The notes under the pieces are model-generated. The model was not told the DNA's origin, made no database searches, and saw only the letters and a program-made list of their open reading frames with translations. 64,000 nucleotides of DNA from Lasioglossum baleicum (Eukaryota; Arthropoda; Insecta; Hymenoptera; Halictidae): positions 20,846,135-20,910,134 of the forward strand of contig NC_134929.1 of NCBI RefSeq assembly GCF_051020765.1, given 5' to 3'. A program made the position numbers and the translations under genes. Shown here piece after piece: positions 36,926 to 50,900 of the stretch; within the stretch, counting starts at the first letter, position 1; every line of letters starts with the position of its first letter.

Positions 36926-39900
36926 GAAGCGAGTGTATTTTTGTTTTATTGCATCTGCAACATTCGGAATCTTCAAAATTTACAGAGACATTTACTGAAG
37001 TAAGAAAATTTGTTTCCTTTGCCTTCACTTGGAATTATCAGCATTAACGTCGTATTTTGCAATACGGAGGGTTAATTGTTTATTTCCGCCGATTGATCGA
37101 GCATTGTTGTAGGATCGATTTCATTTCTCATATTAACTATTCCTTCCTCCAGGTTATTGCGATCGCCAGGAACGAACCTCGCCGTTCTCGCTAATGAAAT
37201 GTTCGATAGACAATGAAGATCAGCGTCTCTCTGTCGCACCAACAACGATCTTCCCCAGTGACCCTCGCGACGGCAATATCTTTCGAATTGCTGAGAAATA
37301 AACGGCAGATATGCCGACGGGTTTATATTCCAGCCTGTTCACTCGCGAGCAATATCTTTCACGGCAATTCCTCGAACAGTGGTAACCGTCGGCACGACGA
37401 TTGATTTCGCTCTGCAACTCTTCGAGAAGTTCGCGCCGATCCAACCATTGTCTAGTTATGGCAACTAGCTTCTGAACTACATATAGACACTTCTATTAAA
37501 CACCTCGACGACGGAGGAGCTCCAGCCTACTTTTACACCTCGCATCAAAATCGTCGCTGTTCAATCTCCGATAGGAATTGGATTTGTGAAACTGTTGTTA
37601 AATCATTTCATTGAACTCGTTTGTTCCTAACAATTTCTTCGCGAAACTCTTCTGCGATTGTCCGGGACACTTTTCTGATTGAAATGATACCAAACACGAC
37701 GCAGTTTAGATCGCTACTGAGAAGTACGATGAATCGTGTTTTTATATATGAATCGCCTTCGATGGATAATGGAGAATTCAGATATATGGTTTGGATAATA
37801 GGGGTTTTACTAAATCGTGAATTGAACGTGTAAATATTTGTTTCGAACGATGTCGTATTCGGACTCATTTTAACCAGAAAAGTTAACCAATAAAAAACAA
37901 ACAAACAAATTTCGTATTACATACTTGGAAATATGCAAAAAAATGAAGAGACAGTTTAAAAATCTTCTAAGCCAGAATTCCAACAAAAATGTCTGAACTA
38001 TGTCACTGAAAAACGTTTTCAAACAACGATAGAACAATTTTCGTACACATCGTGGCATAAAGTGGCGAATTTGCATAAACATCATCCGGATTTCAAAGGA
38101 ACGCCGGAACGAAAACAGAGTAAGACAGAGGTAGTATCAACGAGAACCTCTGTGCTGTAAATGAACGTTACGAGGATGGTTTTCGGAGAGAAAAACTCGG
38201 TCGAGTGGCGGGTTTTCCATGGCGAAACGTCCACCGAATGGCCGGTTACAATTTACGCGTGGACCCATCGCGAAATATCCGTTTCAACCGGTTCCCTTTG
38301 TTACTGTTTCGCGCGAGCCGGCGCAAACAAAGCCCCGATGCTCGTGTATGATTGAAAAATTTATAGCGTAATCCCCAGATCGATTTTACGGAATGCACAG
38401 ACCTCGTTGAGTGCTTTTTCTAGCTTGCCGGACTGGTGCTACCGACGGTAAATTATGGTGTCCGGCTGGAATGGCGAATTTCTAACTCCAGCTTAACATG
38501 TGAATTTCTCGTAATTTCTTTTTTTTTTGGACGATAGAAGTTAGCGAAGTATGTGAAATTTTTCTAACGACTTAATTGCACTTTTAATAAAACAAAAAAT
38601 GAGCGAGGGATCCAAAGAATCAAGGACACTTTATTTTCACACAGCTGAGCTGTAGTGTTCCATTGCACAAAAATTCAATTATTTCTCATTGGAGAAAAAT
38701 TGTAAGCATTCTCCGGAAATAAGTAAATGCATGGTAACTAACTCTTGCTGTACATTGTACTGTTAACAATATTTGCACATGTATGTTATTGAGAAAAAAT
38801 AGCTGAGCTTTAAAATGTCCGATTGCAGCAAAAATTGAATTACTTTTACAGAATTTTAGTGAAAAATTCGCAGTTCTAGAAAGCGGGTACAATAGTTCAA
38901 AAACCCATTGAATTGGAGCTCGATAGAAATTTTCTAGAGGCAATCTATCACAACACAGACAAAATGGAGCACACTGTAGGCTTCATCATTTTTAATTCAG
39001 CGTGTTGAAAACCACGAACACGTGAAAGTTCAAACGCACACCGGTATATTTTTCTCGGAAAGATCGTGTTGCAGCAAACAAGTGATCAAATATTGTCGAG
39101 CGCGCCAGTGTGTAAGGAAAATAGAATGGCGCTCGGCAACCTCTAGGGGTTGTTTTCACCCTAACAGGCCAGAAGGAGCCTGGAAGCAAAAATCGTGTAC
39201 AGTCGATTCCTTCCGGAAGTTTATAAGGTTTCGAGAAGCTCTGAACGTTTCTCCCTTCGCGTTCGTTTCCCACAATGCTCCGCGATGTTTCCCCATCGAC
39301 AGAATTTTTCCTCGACGGGGAAATAAAAACCATCGAGCGTTAACCGAGGCTTTTTCCGAAAAAGGCGTTGCGTGCTGACCAGTAAAAGTTCGCGATCACG
39401 AGGAGGACGATAGCTTCTGCTTACACGGCCATTTTGTTTCGTTTCGATTTTAGGGGTTCGATCGGAAACGGGGTGAGTTCATATAACGCGACCCCATACT
39501 GAAAAATTCAAAGCTGGATCTCGTTGAATATGCGAAGGGATCCAAATAAAAGGATCGAAGAGAGACATGACCGCGTCACCTGCTGAAAAATAGAAAAAAG
39601 AGATCGCCGTGTGTGCGCTCAATATGCACGGCAAAATGAAAATATTATTTATTACGTAAAACGTCGAAAACACGAGTTTTATTTATTTACCCACGGTGCA
39701 CTATATAAAAACTTCTGAGAAAAATGAAGAACAATGGTTTCAACAATGTCTCGTTACTGAATTTTTATGAAACTGTAATACAAAATATAATCTGGAAAAA
39801 GTACGCATTGATAATCACGATGAGACACAAATGACATAAAAATGTCGACGTGGTACTCCGAAAACTTCAACATTTTATGATTTTTTAAAAATCGATTTTG

Positions 39901-41251
39901 CAACCAAAAATTCTGAAATAATTCACCGTGATGCGTACTATTAAGTAGAATGTTCATGAATTTTTCCGTAATTTTTTGTCGAGCAGAACAGAGGACATAC
40001 TAAAAAGAAAATAGTCAATAAACTTCGTCAGTCAAACATTTTTCATTTATAAATCAAATGTCCGAATCGAATGGATTGTTGAAATTAAAACATTCTCGAA
40101 AGGGTGAAAATAACATTTATCGGGTGATATTGCGACAGTTGCGTGACTCGAGCGTCACACGTTTGCACAGCGGTTGTGCATCGGCTCGCAGATGCAGCTA
40201 AAAGTACAATATCAATTTTTCATCGAAATTTTTCGAACATCGCGTCGATAATTATGCGACGTGCAAACACGAACATATGGGTCTCGACGAATCTCTGGAT
40301 TTATTTATCTTCGCGTCCCATCCGACGCCAATGCAAATAAGCGATTCAGGAAATTGAAAAGTATTTAATCACTCCATGGAGGGATGACAGTATTTAATGA
40401 TTTTTCCATGTTACCATGTAGAAACGGATTTCGTGATCCGATTGTGGACGGAACGATCTGAATTCAGGGATTTTAGAGTGTCGCACTTTTCGCGGTAAGC
40501 GGACTAATTAATGTCCAATTAGTGTAGCCGTGCGAATTTACGGTTTCTGAGCTGTGCGAAGTGTTTTAAATCGCTCTCGACGAATTTAACACCTGCCAGT
40601 TTAGCTCTCGCTGTAAATTTCTCAAGTGGGAAGCGCGTCAGTTGAGCGAGGGCTGTAACTTTCTGTTTTTAGACATTTTGTTCGGCCCATTGAAAATATA
40701 GGTAGGACTCTGCGGATCTCAATTCTTCCTTTAATAATTCTCTTAAAGTTTTCTAAATCACCTACTCACTTTTGTCGTAAATCAAATTCGCAGACTAAAT
40801 GTCACATTTTAATATCTCACTATTTTATAATGTACACATGACAAAATCTACAGGGCTCGATCGAAACAATTTTGAAAATATGTACTGCCTTGCATATCTG
40901 AATAGATGTACTGGAAAAACATTCAGACCACTAAAAATCAACGAAACGTATACGTAAAAATTGTTTCTAACGACGTCACACACATTCTTATCTTCCAATT
41001 AAAATTATTTACACCTGGGCCAAGAACTCCAAAAATTCAAAGGGAATTACAGGGGAGGCGTGGGACGGTTAAGGGTTAATTCGTCGCGTTTCACTGAAGG
41101 ATTAAAAGTAGAGACGGAAATTAATAATTTCTCTCAAATTCCCCTTGAACTAGATACGCTGTTTTATGACTACGTTTCAATCCTCATTGGCCACCTGTGG
41201 CATCCCTACGACCATTCGAGTCTGCGTCTACCTGGTGCAACATTGTTCAGC
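36926..41251. other. Non-genic stretch
   Basis: No gene, RNA or repeat recognised. Short overlapping frames (37213-37444 on both strands, 38992-39378 on both strands) are mutual shadows without motifs. Confidence 0.45.
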
Positions 41252-42300
41252 TGAAATGTCGAAACAGCCATAAATTTTTGAACGCTCCAACAGCTGGCCG
41301 TAACTTCCCTCGTGCGCGTTCACGGACTTTTCACTGCCCCGTAGACATTTGGGGACACACTCGCGACAGATAAATCGGACTTGTCCCTCTACTAGCATAA
41401 CCGTGAGTCATGCTAATCTTTCATCTTCGAGCGTTAAACTTTTATTTCGATCGTCCGGCGACCGAATGTTTTGTGCATTTGTAACGATATACAAGACGTT
41501 CGCGTTAACACAAACTAAAACTTCTATATTGTTGCTGAAATAGATCATTTAGTCGATGAAGTAAACTGTGAGAAGCATTTATTGCAATTTATTACAATCT
41601 TTAAAAAATTATGTCTACCTCATTGTTGCAGTAAGAAATCTTTTTGTCGATGAAATATATTATTTCTTATCTCAGATTTATAAAATGCTTCAACTTGATC
41701 GTCTGCAGATTACAAGAGAACATTTAAATTAACGAATATAAAACTTTTCCACCGTATTATTGCTGTGCGGAATTTCTTGGCAGACGGAACCTTTTCATCA
41801 TGGATTCGTGAGTTTCGCTGGTTTATTACATTTGATCGTCTGAACACTGCGAACCTTTGTGCATTCGCAGCACTCTGATCATTTCTAGATTACAAGAAAA
41901 ATATTATCATAGATGAAAGAACCTTTCCACCTTATTGTTACTGAAAAGAAATTCTTGGTAACAAATTTCCGTTCGTCCGACTGCATTGTGCACTCATGGC
42001 ATTTGTAACATAAAAGCGACCGTTTCAATTTAAAAAATCATTCACTATACTAAATTGTTCCTTACACTAAATTCATGGAAACCAGTGTCTTCTTTCCGAT
42101 CGACCGAGGACCATGATTCTCTGTGCATTCATAAATGTTCGACAGCCCCAACAGCTGCCATAACTCCCCCATAGTCTTTCGTGGACATTTGGCCACCCCC
42201 ATCGACATTTCGGGGCCGCGCCCGACAGATAAGCCGGGCTTGACCCTTCGCTGGCATAACAGTGTTTCATGATAATAATTTTCTTGATAACTTCATGGGC
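41252..42300 (+). repeat. Degenerate tandem block with an outer direct repeat of about 870 bp spacing
   Basis: 41260-41440 and 42123-42290 share CCAACAGCTG, CATAACT/CGTAACT, GACATTTGG, GACAGATAARYCGGRCTTG and CATAACMGTG. Between them run diverged shorter units (about 41515, 41612, 41735, 41925) with TATTGTTRCTGAAA..AAWTCTT and GATCGTCTG..TGTGCATT. Confidence 0.6.
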
Positions 42301-42646
42301 AGAACGCCCAGCCCCATTCCGATCAGAGATTCCGACCATTGTCTAACCCGAATCGTGACCCGGGTTCCCCGAAGAGGATGTCACCCTTGGTTGCCATAAT
42401 CTGACGCCCTCGAGGAGAAATAGAGGCAGGGTTAACCCGGTTACAGTGGGTTACAACCGCTGCATACGTAACTATAGCCATCGGGACTGAAAGGGACAGC
42501 TGGTAATTGGACTTGAGATTTATATGCACTTATACAGTGAACATGATTAATTATAAGTTGGCTGGATGGTCGGTGAAAGCCACGACAGGTAGCATTAAAT
42601 GAGACTTTCATGGGCTTCTGGATTTCGTGGATTTCTGATGGTTTGG

Positions 42647-43059
42647 ACTAACAAGGGAAGTTACCCAACCGTAACACGCCGATTTTAATGAAATTTTGGT
42701 CTGACATAAAACTCAAAAAAATATTTGACACGTATTTTTTTATACCGGCCGACATTCATGTCAAGGGGGTGAAAATAGCTCTCAAAGTTGGGGTGAAAAA
42801 TCGATTTTCTTGAATATCCCGAGAGTATTAGGCCTAGACAAAAATTTCAAAATCCAATTTGTGCGTCTTTGAAGGACGAATCTTTTTGTGTATCTTTTCT
42901 CGGAGATATTCAAGAAAATCGATTTTTCACCCCAACTTTGAGAGCTATTTTCACCCCCTTAACATGAATGTCGGCCGCTATTATTATTTGGTATGATAGT
43001 TTTATATCATACCAAAATTTCATTAAAATCGTTACGGTTGATTAACTTCCCTTGTTAGT
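42647..43059. mobile_element. Palindromic MITE, 413 bp
   Basis: Ends ACTAACAAGGGAAGTTA and its inverse; the arms of about 180 bp include CACCCCAACTTTGAGAGCTA and GACATTCATGTCAA/TTAACATGAATGTCGGCC. No transposase and no certain target duplication. Confidence 0.85.
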
Positions 43060-43765
43060 AAGTATTATGCTATTGTCTGTGCGGAGCCACGGTACAAGAG
43101 CCGAGTATAATAAATAATAAGTTAATGTATTGTGGGCAATTGAATTGTTAGCAGATTTTCTGGACTGACAATTTAAGGATGTTAGTGCAATATTTTAGTA
43201 CAGTGGAGAACGTAATCTAGGTGCACGGTAGTGCACCAGCCAACTTCTCGCACTACCTCTCCTTTTACACAAAACAACTCAGCCATTTTTTAGAGGCTTA
43301 TAACTCGGCACTGGAGGCAGATGGAGAAATGTAATATCGTACGCTTGTTAAATGCTGTCATATCTCAATATTGACAAAACATTAATCTTCCAACATTAGT
43401 AGGTTCCGAGATAAAGGACCTCAAAAATCGCTTTTGTCACTGACTGACTGACAGATCATCAAAATCTATTGGGTACTTCCCATTGACCTACAAGCTTGAA
43501 ATTTGGTACATGGGTCCACCATAACAAATACTCAAAGGAATAATTATCAAAGTTTGAAATTTTACACCTTGAAGGGGTTGTATTGAAAAAAAACATTACG
43601 AAATAGCTACGTAGGATAGAACATAGCAGCATAACATACACAAGTGTACGTTTTATTATCTTCGAAGTAGCAACAAATACTAATGAAAAAAACAATCGTT
43701 CTAACGTAAACAAAAGAAACTGCACCGAGCATCGTCTATAGCGGCGGGGGGCAAACGGATCCGAG

Positions 43766-43790
43766 CGTCGCACAGTGGGGTATTTGGCCT
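43766..43790 (+). mobile_element. Possible single Transib-type end
   Basis: CGTCG immediately followed by CACAGTGGGG. This resembles a 5-bp GC-rich duplication plus CACAGTG heptamer. No matching opposite end was found within about 1 kb. Confidence 0.3.
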
Positions 43791-46117
43791 GAAAAAGTGG
43801 AAAAAACTATTGTAGCGTTATTTATAGGCTCAAGGTTATAATATTATATATCGTTGTGGATTCGCCTTAAGATCAGCTACAACATTATGAAATCCAAAAT
43901 ACATTTTAGTATTTAAAAAATCAAATTTACCTCAATTTTTTTTAACTTTTATATATTGAAATTTGTAGACGACTGAATACTGTTCCTCTTTTGTTCGAAA
44001 CATTTTTTTCTCAGATTATCGAGAACCCCTAAAAAAGCGAGGCGATTGTGGAATATTTGCACTATTGTAACTTGAAAAGTATTTAAGAAAAAAATATTTT
44101 ATTATAGCGTTTTGGAAAGCTCTAAAAACAAGCTAGAAGGATATGCAATAAAAAAATAGGGTTTTCTATTTAAGAAATTGAAGATGACCTTTGCGTGATT
44201 TTCAAACGACTATCCAAGGTCGAATCAATGACGCCATTTTATGGCCCCCTCGAAACCATACAACTTTTGTCAGAAACATTTTTTAACCAAAATGCTTAAT
44301 TTCGAAGATATACGTCTGTTTCACTTTGAATGACTCACCCGGTATACACACACACACATATTATAAGAACATTTTAAAATTATTACCATTAATTTTCATC
44401 CGAAAACACATCAGAAATTTCTACCTTGGATAATATTTCTTCTTCATTTGAGGCCAAGCGTAGCCGAACATGCAGGCGTACGCGAAACGCTGTTAAACGC
44501 TTAATACTAAATTAGTTATAAAATTTGAATCCGGACGTATCCGGAATCAAACTTTGTTGGCTTATAATCACAAATCTTTACCGGATGTAATGACAAACGT
44601 TTCTAGCTTCCATAAAATTATCCATTCAAACTGTAATCAGTATAAAAGTGCAATTGGATCGATCGGATTCACTGCGAATGCAGCACACTCGTGTTCGCAA
44701 CAAAGGTGAAAGGTGCGCCATTGAACATGCAGAACGAGAGACAGGAAGGTCAAACGTTAATGCACGAATGAATGGTGATCGTGATCGGTGTTAGCTATTG
44801 AATCCTAGACCAGTGTGAAGTTAACAACAATGCTACGGCGATCGTACGATTCGAATGAAAGCTCATCCCGGGATCGGTAACAGCTGGTGATTTCACCTGT
44901 GGAAATCGAGAACAGCAAATCGAGTCTCCCGACTTTAAGTATTTAATCTGTACGCGGTTTTAAATGGATTACGGGTAAGACTGGGATGAGCTATCCGGTC
45001 TCGTTTGCAGGGCTTAATCAAATAATTCGTTCCGGTTCTTGGTCCCCGGAAGACAACTGTATAAATACGTTATTTCCAGCGGCACGAAAATAGAAACCGA
45101 AAGTGCTGTCGTGTTCTAATTCGATCGTGCTTTTTTTGGCTTCTGGGACTCTTCTGAACATCAAACGAAAACACATAAAATGCTGTGCAAAGGAATTTAG
45201 AAAGCATTCAGATATCTAGTAGCGATTTGTTTTTGTACATGCTTACATCGTTTTTAAGATGAGATTATAGTTTCTGTATATTCTAGGGCATATTAAAAAA
45301 CTACAAGCAAGACTCCAACCAACTATATAATTCATTGTCCGCCACTTTGAAGACCGTGAACGACTTGGAATTGACAATGTACGACCAATTTATTAATAAA
45401 AATGATGTACCATGTTCATCGCCACCCCAGCACATAACCTCGCCACTAAACTAACAATGTTTAGCAATGATGCAAGCTTACAAGCTTGTAAAACGTATTT
45501 CGGTTCGACCAGCCGTTCGTCGATGAACGCAAACCAGAACACATTCGCATAATGATCGACGGACAGTCGTCGTTTCTTCTTCGAGCTTTGTTGCCGCGTA
45601 AAATGATTTACAACGGTAGCATGGTTCCATGTTTCGACGGGCAACGTTGCGCGATGATGAATCGAGTTATCAATTTTTCCATAAAGCCGACGGACGTGTC
45701 TCTGTCTCGACGGTACCCATCCGACCGGAAAATATTTCCTACTCGGATATCTTCCACCTCGAAGTTCCCTGCTCTTATCTGCAACGTCTTGGACTGATCT
45801 TCAAATGAAATAAAAATAGGGAACTCCCGTAATCAAAGATTATTAGGTACACACCTTCGCTTTTTCAATAATCCACACGATGCAGAATCGCGTGAAAAAA
45901 TAGTAATTAAGGGCTTTGAGAGTAGAGGCTTCAAGCTTTAAAACGAACCCAGAACGATCGTCGTACAATTATACTGTCCAACAAATATCAACTTTTTTTA
46001 TGTTTTTTATGTTTTATAGAGTTTTTTGCGCAGATTCCGAATCTACCCTTAATTTTTCTCCTACACGCACAGATTTTGAGAAACATGACTTTGAAAAAAA
46101 CACGTATTTTTCAACTT
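43791..46117. other. Non-genic stretch with a solo transposon end
   Basis: At 44325-44343, GAATGACTCACCCGGTATAC looks like a Tc1/mariner-type right end beside an AC microsatellite (44344-44357). Otherwise no gene. Frames at 45393-45797 overlap on opposite strands without motifs. Confidence 0.4.
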
Positions 46118-46215
46118 TAAACAAATATTGTGATGTTATTATAAAAGATATCGAATTGTTCTTTACAGCAAACAATTCTACAGACTTTCCCGAATCCAGT
46201 GATACCCAATACTAA
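46118..46215 (+). repeat. Coding-like block, copy 1 (reads NKYCDVIIKDIELFFTANN..)
   Basis: A 98-bp block about 92 percent identical to the inverted copy at 47834-47930. It ends at a TAA stop in one frame (..STDFPESSDTQY). It is the end of a 99-codon plus-strand frame (45916-46215), but similarity covers only its last third. No recognised family. Confidence 0.6.
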
Positions 46216-46286
46216 TACATTATGATTGTTTAAACATGTTTAAACTCATTTTAAACTCTGGCGGCAACTCATGTCGGGCGAACATA

Positions 46287-47637
46287 CACTCCTCAAAAGA
46301 ATTAAGGGATCACTTGTGCGAACCCGAAAAATTGGTCCCACTTTACGTGATCATAACTCCGTCAAACATTGCCCTATCGATATCGTTAAACAATGGTTTG
46401 AAAGCCTGAAACCTCTAGTTGCAGATGCTCTGTTTCAAATTGTTGCTATGTTGGTTTTTTATAAAGTTATAGCGAGATGAAGACAACATTGACGGTTAAC
46501 AAAAATTTTGTGCAACTTTGGAACATCACACGGGGAGCAAAAAATATTTTTGATAAATCGCGTTAATATCATTTGGAAGGGCTATCTTCCCTGTGTAAAT
46601 TGTGTGGTTGTTGAATATTGTGCGATTTCTTTTATTCGAGTTATTCAACATTGAAGTAAATATGGCCTTTTTAACTTTAACTGGCTCCAGAAAGCGAAAA
46701 AATTATCGTAGAATCTTGTGCAAAAAAGCAATAGAAAGAGCATTTCTTTCTCTTCTAGGCACTTCTTTTGTTTTTTCAATTTCACTAACATTTCGGTACA
46801 CCAGGTGTTTCTGAAGATATGCTTAAAATATGCACAATTTCCATTTTTCCTTTAACTCGCTATATCTTGGCAAGAAATGATCGCAACACCATGATCCGAA
46901 AGTCAGATTGAAGCAGAGATTCTGCCGATTCGATTGAGCACCCCATGAACTGGCTGCGACAATTTTTTAACTATGGCAGCTGTATTTGAAGTTAGTGCTT
47001 CGCAGAAATTAGCGCGCCACGTACAGCGGCTGCCTGACATTTCTGAATACATACACTACGGCCCACAGTGGAAAATCTGGACCAAACTCGATTCAAAATC
47101 AAAGAACTTTCAATAGAAATGAGGTAGAGCGATGACATTTTTTTTAAATTAAAGCTGAAACTTGGCAGAATATGGGAAAAATAGGGAGATTATGATTCAA
47201 ACGTTTTTTAACCTTGAGAAAATTCGTTAAACTTTCACAATTTCAAGAAAATGTGGTTTCTCCGTTACTTCAATGTCGAATAACTCGAATAAAAAAAATC
47301 GCACAATATTCAACAACCACACAATTTACACAGGAAAGATAGCCCTTCCAAATGATATTAACGCGATTTATCAAAAATATTTGTTGCTCCCCGTGTGATG
47401 TTCCAAAGTAGCACAAAATTTTTGTTAACCGTCAATGTTGTCTTCATCTCGTTATAACTTTATAAAAAACCAACATAGCAACAATTTGAAAGAGAGCATC
47501 TGAAAGTATAGGTTTCAGGCTTGCAAACCATTGTTTAACGATATCGATACAGCAATGTTTGACGGAGTTATAATCACGTAAAGTGGGACCAATTTTTCGG
47601 GTTCGCACAAGTGATCCCTTAATTCTTTTGAGGAGTG
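46287..47637. mobile_element. Tc1/mariner-like non-autonomous element, 1351 bp with about 370-bp inverted arms
   Basis: Starts CACTCCTCAAAAGAATTAAG and ends in the inverse, TA on both sides (46285-46286, 47638-47639). The TCAAAARAATTAAGGGATCA terminus is a common Tc1-type motif. Arms 46287-46660 and 47264-47637 are about 90 percent identical (CCGTCAATGTTGTCTTCATC, CCACACAATTTACACAGG). The middle 600 bp has no transposase frame. Confidence 0.85.
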
Positions 47638-47833
47638 TATTTTGCTTTCTGGTTCGAAAAAAACGTCGACCATGCAAACTTGAAATGGTGGTTTCTCAAG
47701 TTAAAGGTCTGCTCTATCGTATGGTGTAATTCGATTTTCCGCTGGACCCTTATTTTTAGTGACAAATTGAAAAATATCCTCAAAAATTGGTGCAAAAGTG
47801 GTATCTCTCCGTTTTTAATGAATTAATATAATT

Positions 47834-47930
47834 AGTATTGGTTATCACTGGATTCGGGAAAGTCTGTAGAATCTTTTGCTGTAAAGAACGATTCAATATC
47901 TTTTATAATAACATCACAATATTTGTTTAT
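47834..47930 (-). repeat. Coding-like block, copy 2, inverted
   Basis: On the minus strand it reads NKYCDVIIKDIESFFTAKDS and TDFPESSDNQY-stop, four residue differences from copy 1, all non-synonymous, plus one silent change. Similarity stops sharply after the stop codon and before ACAAATATTG. Confidence 0.6.
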
Positions 47931-50900
47931 TGTTGGTGTTGGACAGTGTTTTTATTTATCAGGAAATTGGAACAGTTAAAAGTTCTGATCAAAACAGCAG
48001 TTCTGAACAAAAATGGAATGCCCTTTAATTTCGCGTGGAATTTTAGTAATGGTAAACAATAATATCAATAATATTATTGGAAGTTGATTGATGAATGATA
48101 TGTACGATTGCATTGTTTGTAACGGTATTTATTGCCGGGAAAAATCAGCATGGGAATTCGAGGAATCGAGGGATTCCATGTCTGACCATTGAACACCGTT
48201 TCTACTCGCGGAATACATTGTACGTAATGATGATGATGCTATGTATCGCTTGCGTTCGATCGATTTCGCCATCGCCCATCAGTTTACCTGAGATTGTTAT
48301 ATAAAACAAACCATAGTGCAGCATGGCCAGCGTTTGTGGATGTTAACGCAAGTAGAAATAGCCGGCTATGGACAGACACGCGAGCTACATAACAATCTAG
48401 CGCACCCGTGTGCGATCAGTCTTTGACGTCGATTTAATCATGATCGATGCACGGTGTGAAACATTTAATTCCACTTTGTCCTCTCGTCTTTTGTCAACAT
48501 TGCTCCTCCGACTGGAATTTTCAACTGTACATTTCAGTTGGTTTTTTTCTCACGGACAAAACACACGTTTTCAAACGTGCGTTCGTTGCAGTTTAATTTT
48601 TCATTTTAGCCACGATAAACGGTTATTGTTCTACTTTTTCCTCAATCATTTGCAAAGCTTTTTCCGTGCAAAATTAATCGATAGTCCTTCAACCTGTTTT
48701 TATTGAATTAAAATGAATTGTTTAAATAACACCCGGGTGTTCGATACAGATTCTAGGATCGTTTTTCTCGTATTAAAAGTGAGATTAAAGTTCTTTACCC
48801 GTCTAGAATCGCTTCAGCAGTAATTACTTCAGCGACACTTCCACAGACTAATTTTTCCCCCTAGTATAAACATTTTAAATCCGCCGGAAGCTCTATCTAG
48901 CCAAATTAACGAGTTTAACGTCCTTTGGTGTACGGTTCGAGTATCGATAACACAATTCTCTCGGAAGGAACACCAGCCACCGTATTGTGCCCATAAAGAG
49001 GATAACGAGATGATATCGAGCCCTTTCATTAAAAATCCAGTGACGGTGTAGAAATACGAAAAAAGAAGACGTCCATGCTCTCATTAACCATACCGCGGCA
49101 TGCAAACTTAAAGGGATAATGCCATGTTGCCGCAAGGAAAAATGCGATGTACTCGGAACTTTATCACAAGAGAACCATCCGAGACATTCACTTCGGATTT
49201 TGTGCCTGCTCGGGTCCGTATTTTCGCAAGCTGCGGAAATTCTTTCGCGAAAAAATGTACAATAATGCCAGCTCAGACTTTTCTTCAAGAAATACTTCAA
49301 CGTTCATCACGCGTCAATCAATTTCCATTAATTCCTTTTAGACTCTGGTTTATTCAATTTAATGATTTATTCTGATTTATTCAATTTAAAGATTTCAAAG
49401 TGTAATTTTCTTAATTTTTTCCTCGTAACGAAATTTTCATGTTCACGACAATAAAAAATGTCACTAGAACAGTTTTTAAGATCTAGCTGCCAAAAAATTT
49501 CTACAAGTTGTTAAATATACGCACTTTTGACTAAGCTGCTTGTTTATGAAGTGCATTAATTTTTTTAGAAAAATTCCCAAAATTCGTATACTTCCAAATA
49601 AAATGTTGGTTTGACCAGAAAGCCCATTCATTTCCCCAGGAAAAATTCCGATAGATAACAAGTCGCATCCTCTTAAGACGTTTGATTTTCCCCATCTCTT
49701 CCGTCGATCTGATCTCGATGAATTAGTAATTTGCGGGGCTTTCTGTTTGGCCGATCGACAAAAATATAATTGCATCAATCAGTGAGAAGTGGTCTTTTTC
49801 TCCTCGCCGCGCCGTGAAGAATCCGCCTTTAAACGAGACCAGAGGCGGCTGAAGTCTCTGTCGAAGCCGGATTAACTCTTTACAATCGATTTCCCTTCTT
49901 GTTTGGAATGCAAATTCAAAGTAATGAGAGCGAGATTATCGTCGCCTCGGCAAAGTAAACTCGGAAATTCCAACGGAAACTTGGTACATATATTCTTCGG
50001 AAACTCCGTAAGCCGTAGGATGTCATTATTCCGCGACTGGGTCGGGTTATGTAAACATGAAATTGACCCGGAACCGGCGAACAGTATCGATTGATTACGC
50101 CACGCGGTTCTATTTTCTTGTTTGTCAATTAAAACAAGATTGCTTTTTATTCCGACAACTCGATCATAGGTATCCTTTTTGTTCTTTCATTGTGGTTTTT
50201 ATTCAATTCTTTTCCAATCGTTTAATTTGGTCCTTTTTATTCGTGATCGTTCGTTCGACGGGCTTGTTTGCTATCCTTCGGAATTTTTCAGGTTTCTTAC
50301 TTTATTCTTTCTTAATTGTTCTTAATTGTATTTCCATAATTAGTTTATTTTCTTTTCTTCGTTCTACTAGTGAGAATTTGTATCTTATTCTAGACATTCC
50401 ATCATTTGTTTACTGTCCGTCTTTCTTGCGTTAGAATGTTTGGTTGTTTCGTTCCTTCCTTTCATTTATTATCGTCTGCATTGCCCATCAAGATAATTAA
50501 TAATTACTAACGGTTCCTAATGCTCAATTTACAAATTGGTAAAGCCACCCTCGCGAATAGTCGAATAAATACGTCCACATTTCCATATCACCCTTTGAGA
50601 AACTCCTCCCATGTCTCTCACGGGACCCTTGTCTCACAATCATCGAATTACAGCCCCTAATTAATTTCTGACTCGAGCGTAATCGAATTCATTAATCTTC
50701 TTTTGTTTCCAGTCCCTTGTTCCCACGGTGCAGTCTTTAAGTACCGTGACTTATGTTACTGTTTTCCCGTTTGAGGATGAAACTGAATCCGCAGATGGTG
50801 ATGCAGTGATGAGCAATTTTCATTTTTAGAAAAAGGAATGTATCGAAGCACCGTATCAACGCGTGAGTGCACAGCTGGAGGGAGCACGCGTACGTAGAAA

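Noticed and set aside
47060..47085. CCACAGTGGAAAATC as a third Transib end
   Set aside because: It is inside the Tc1-like element, lacks a flanking GC-rich pentamer and has no partner.
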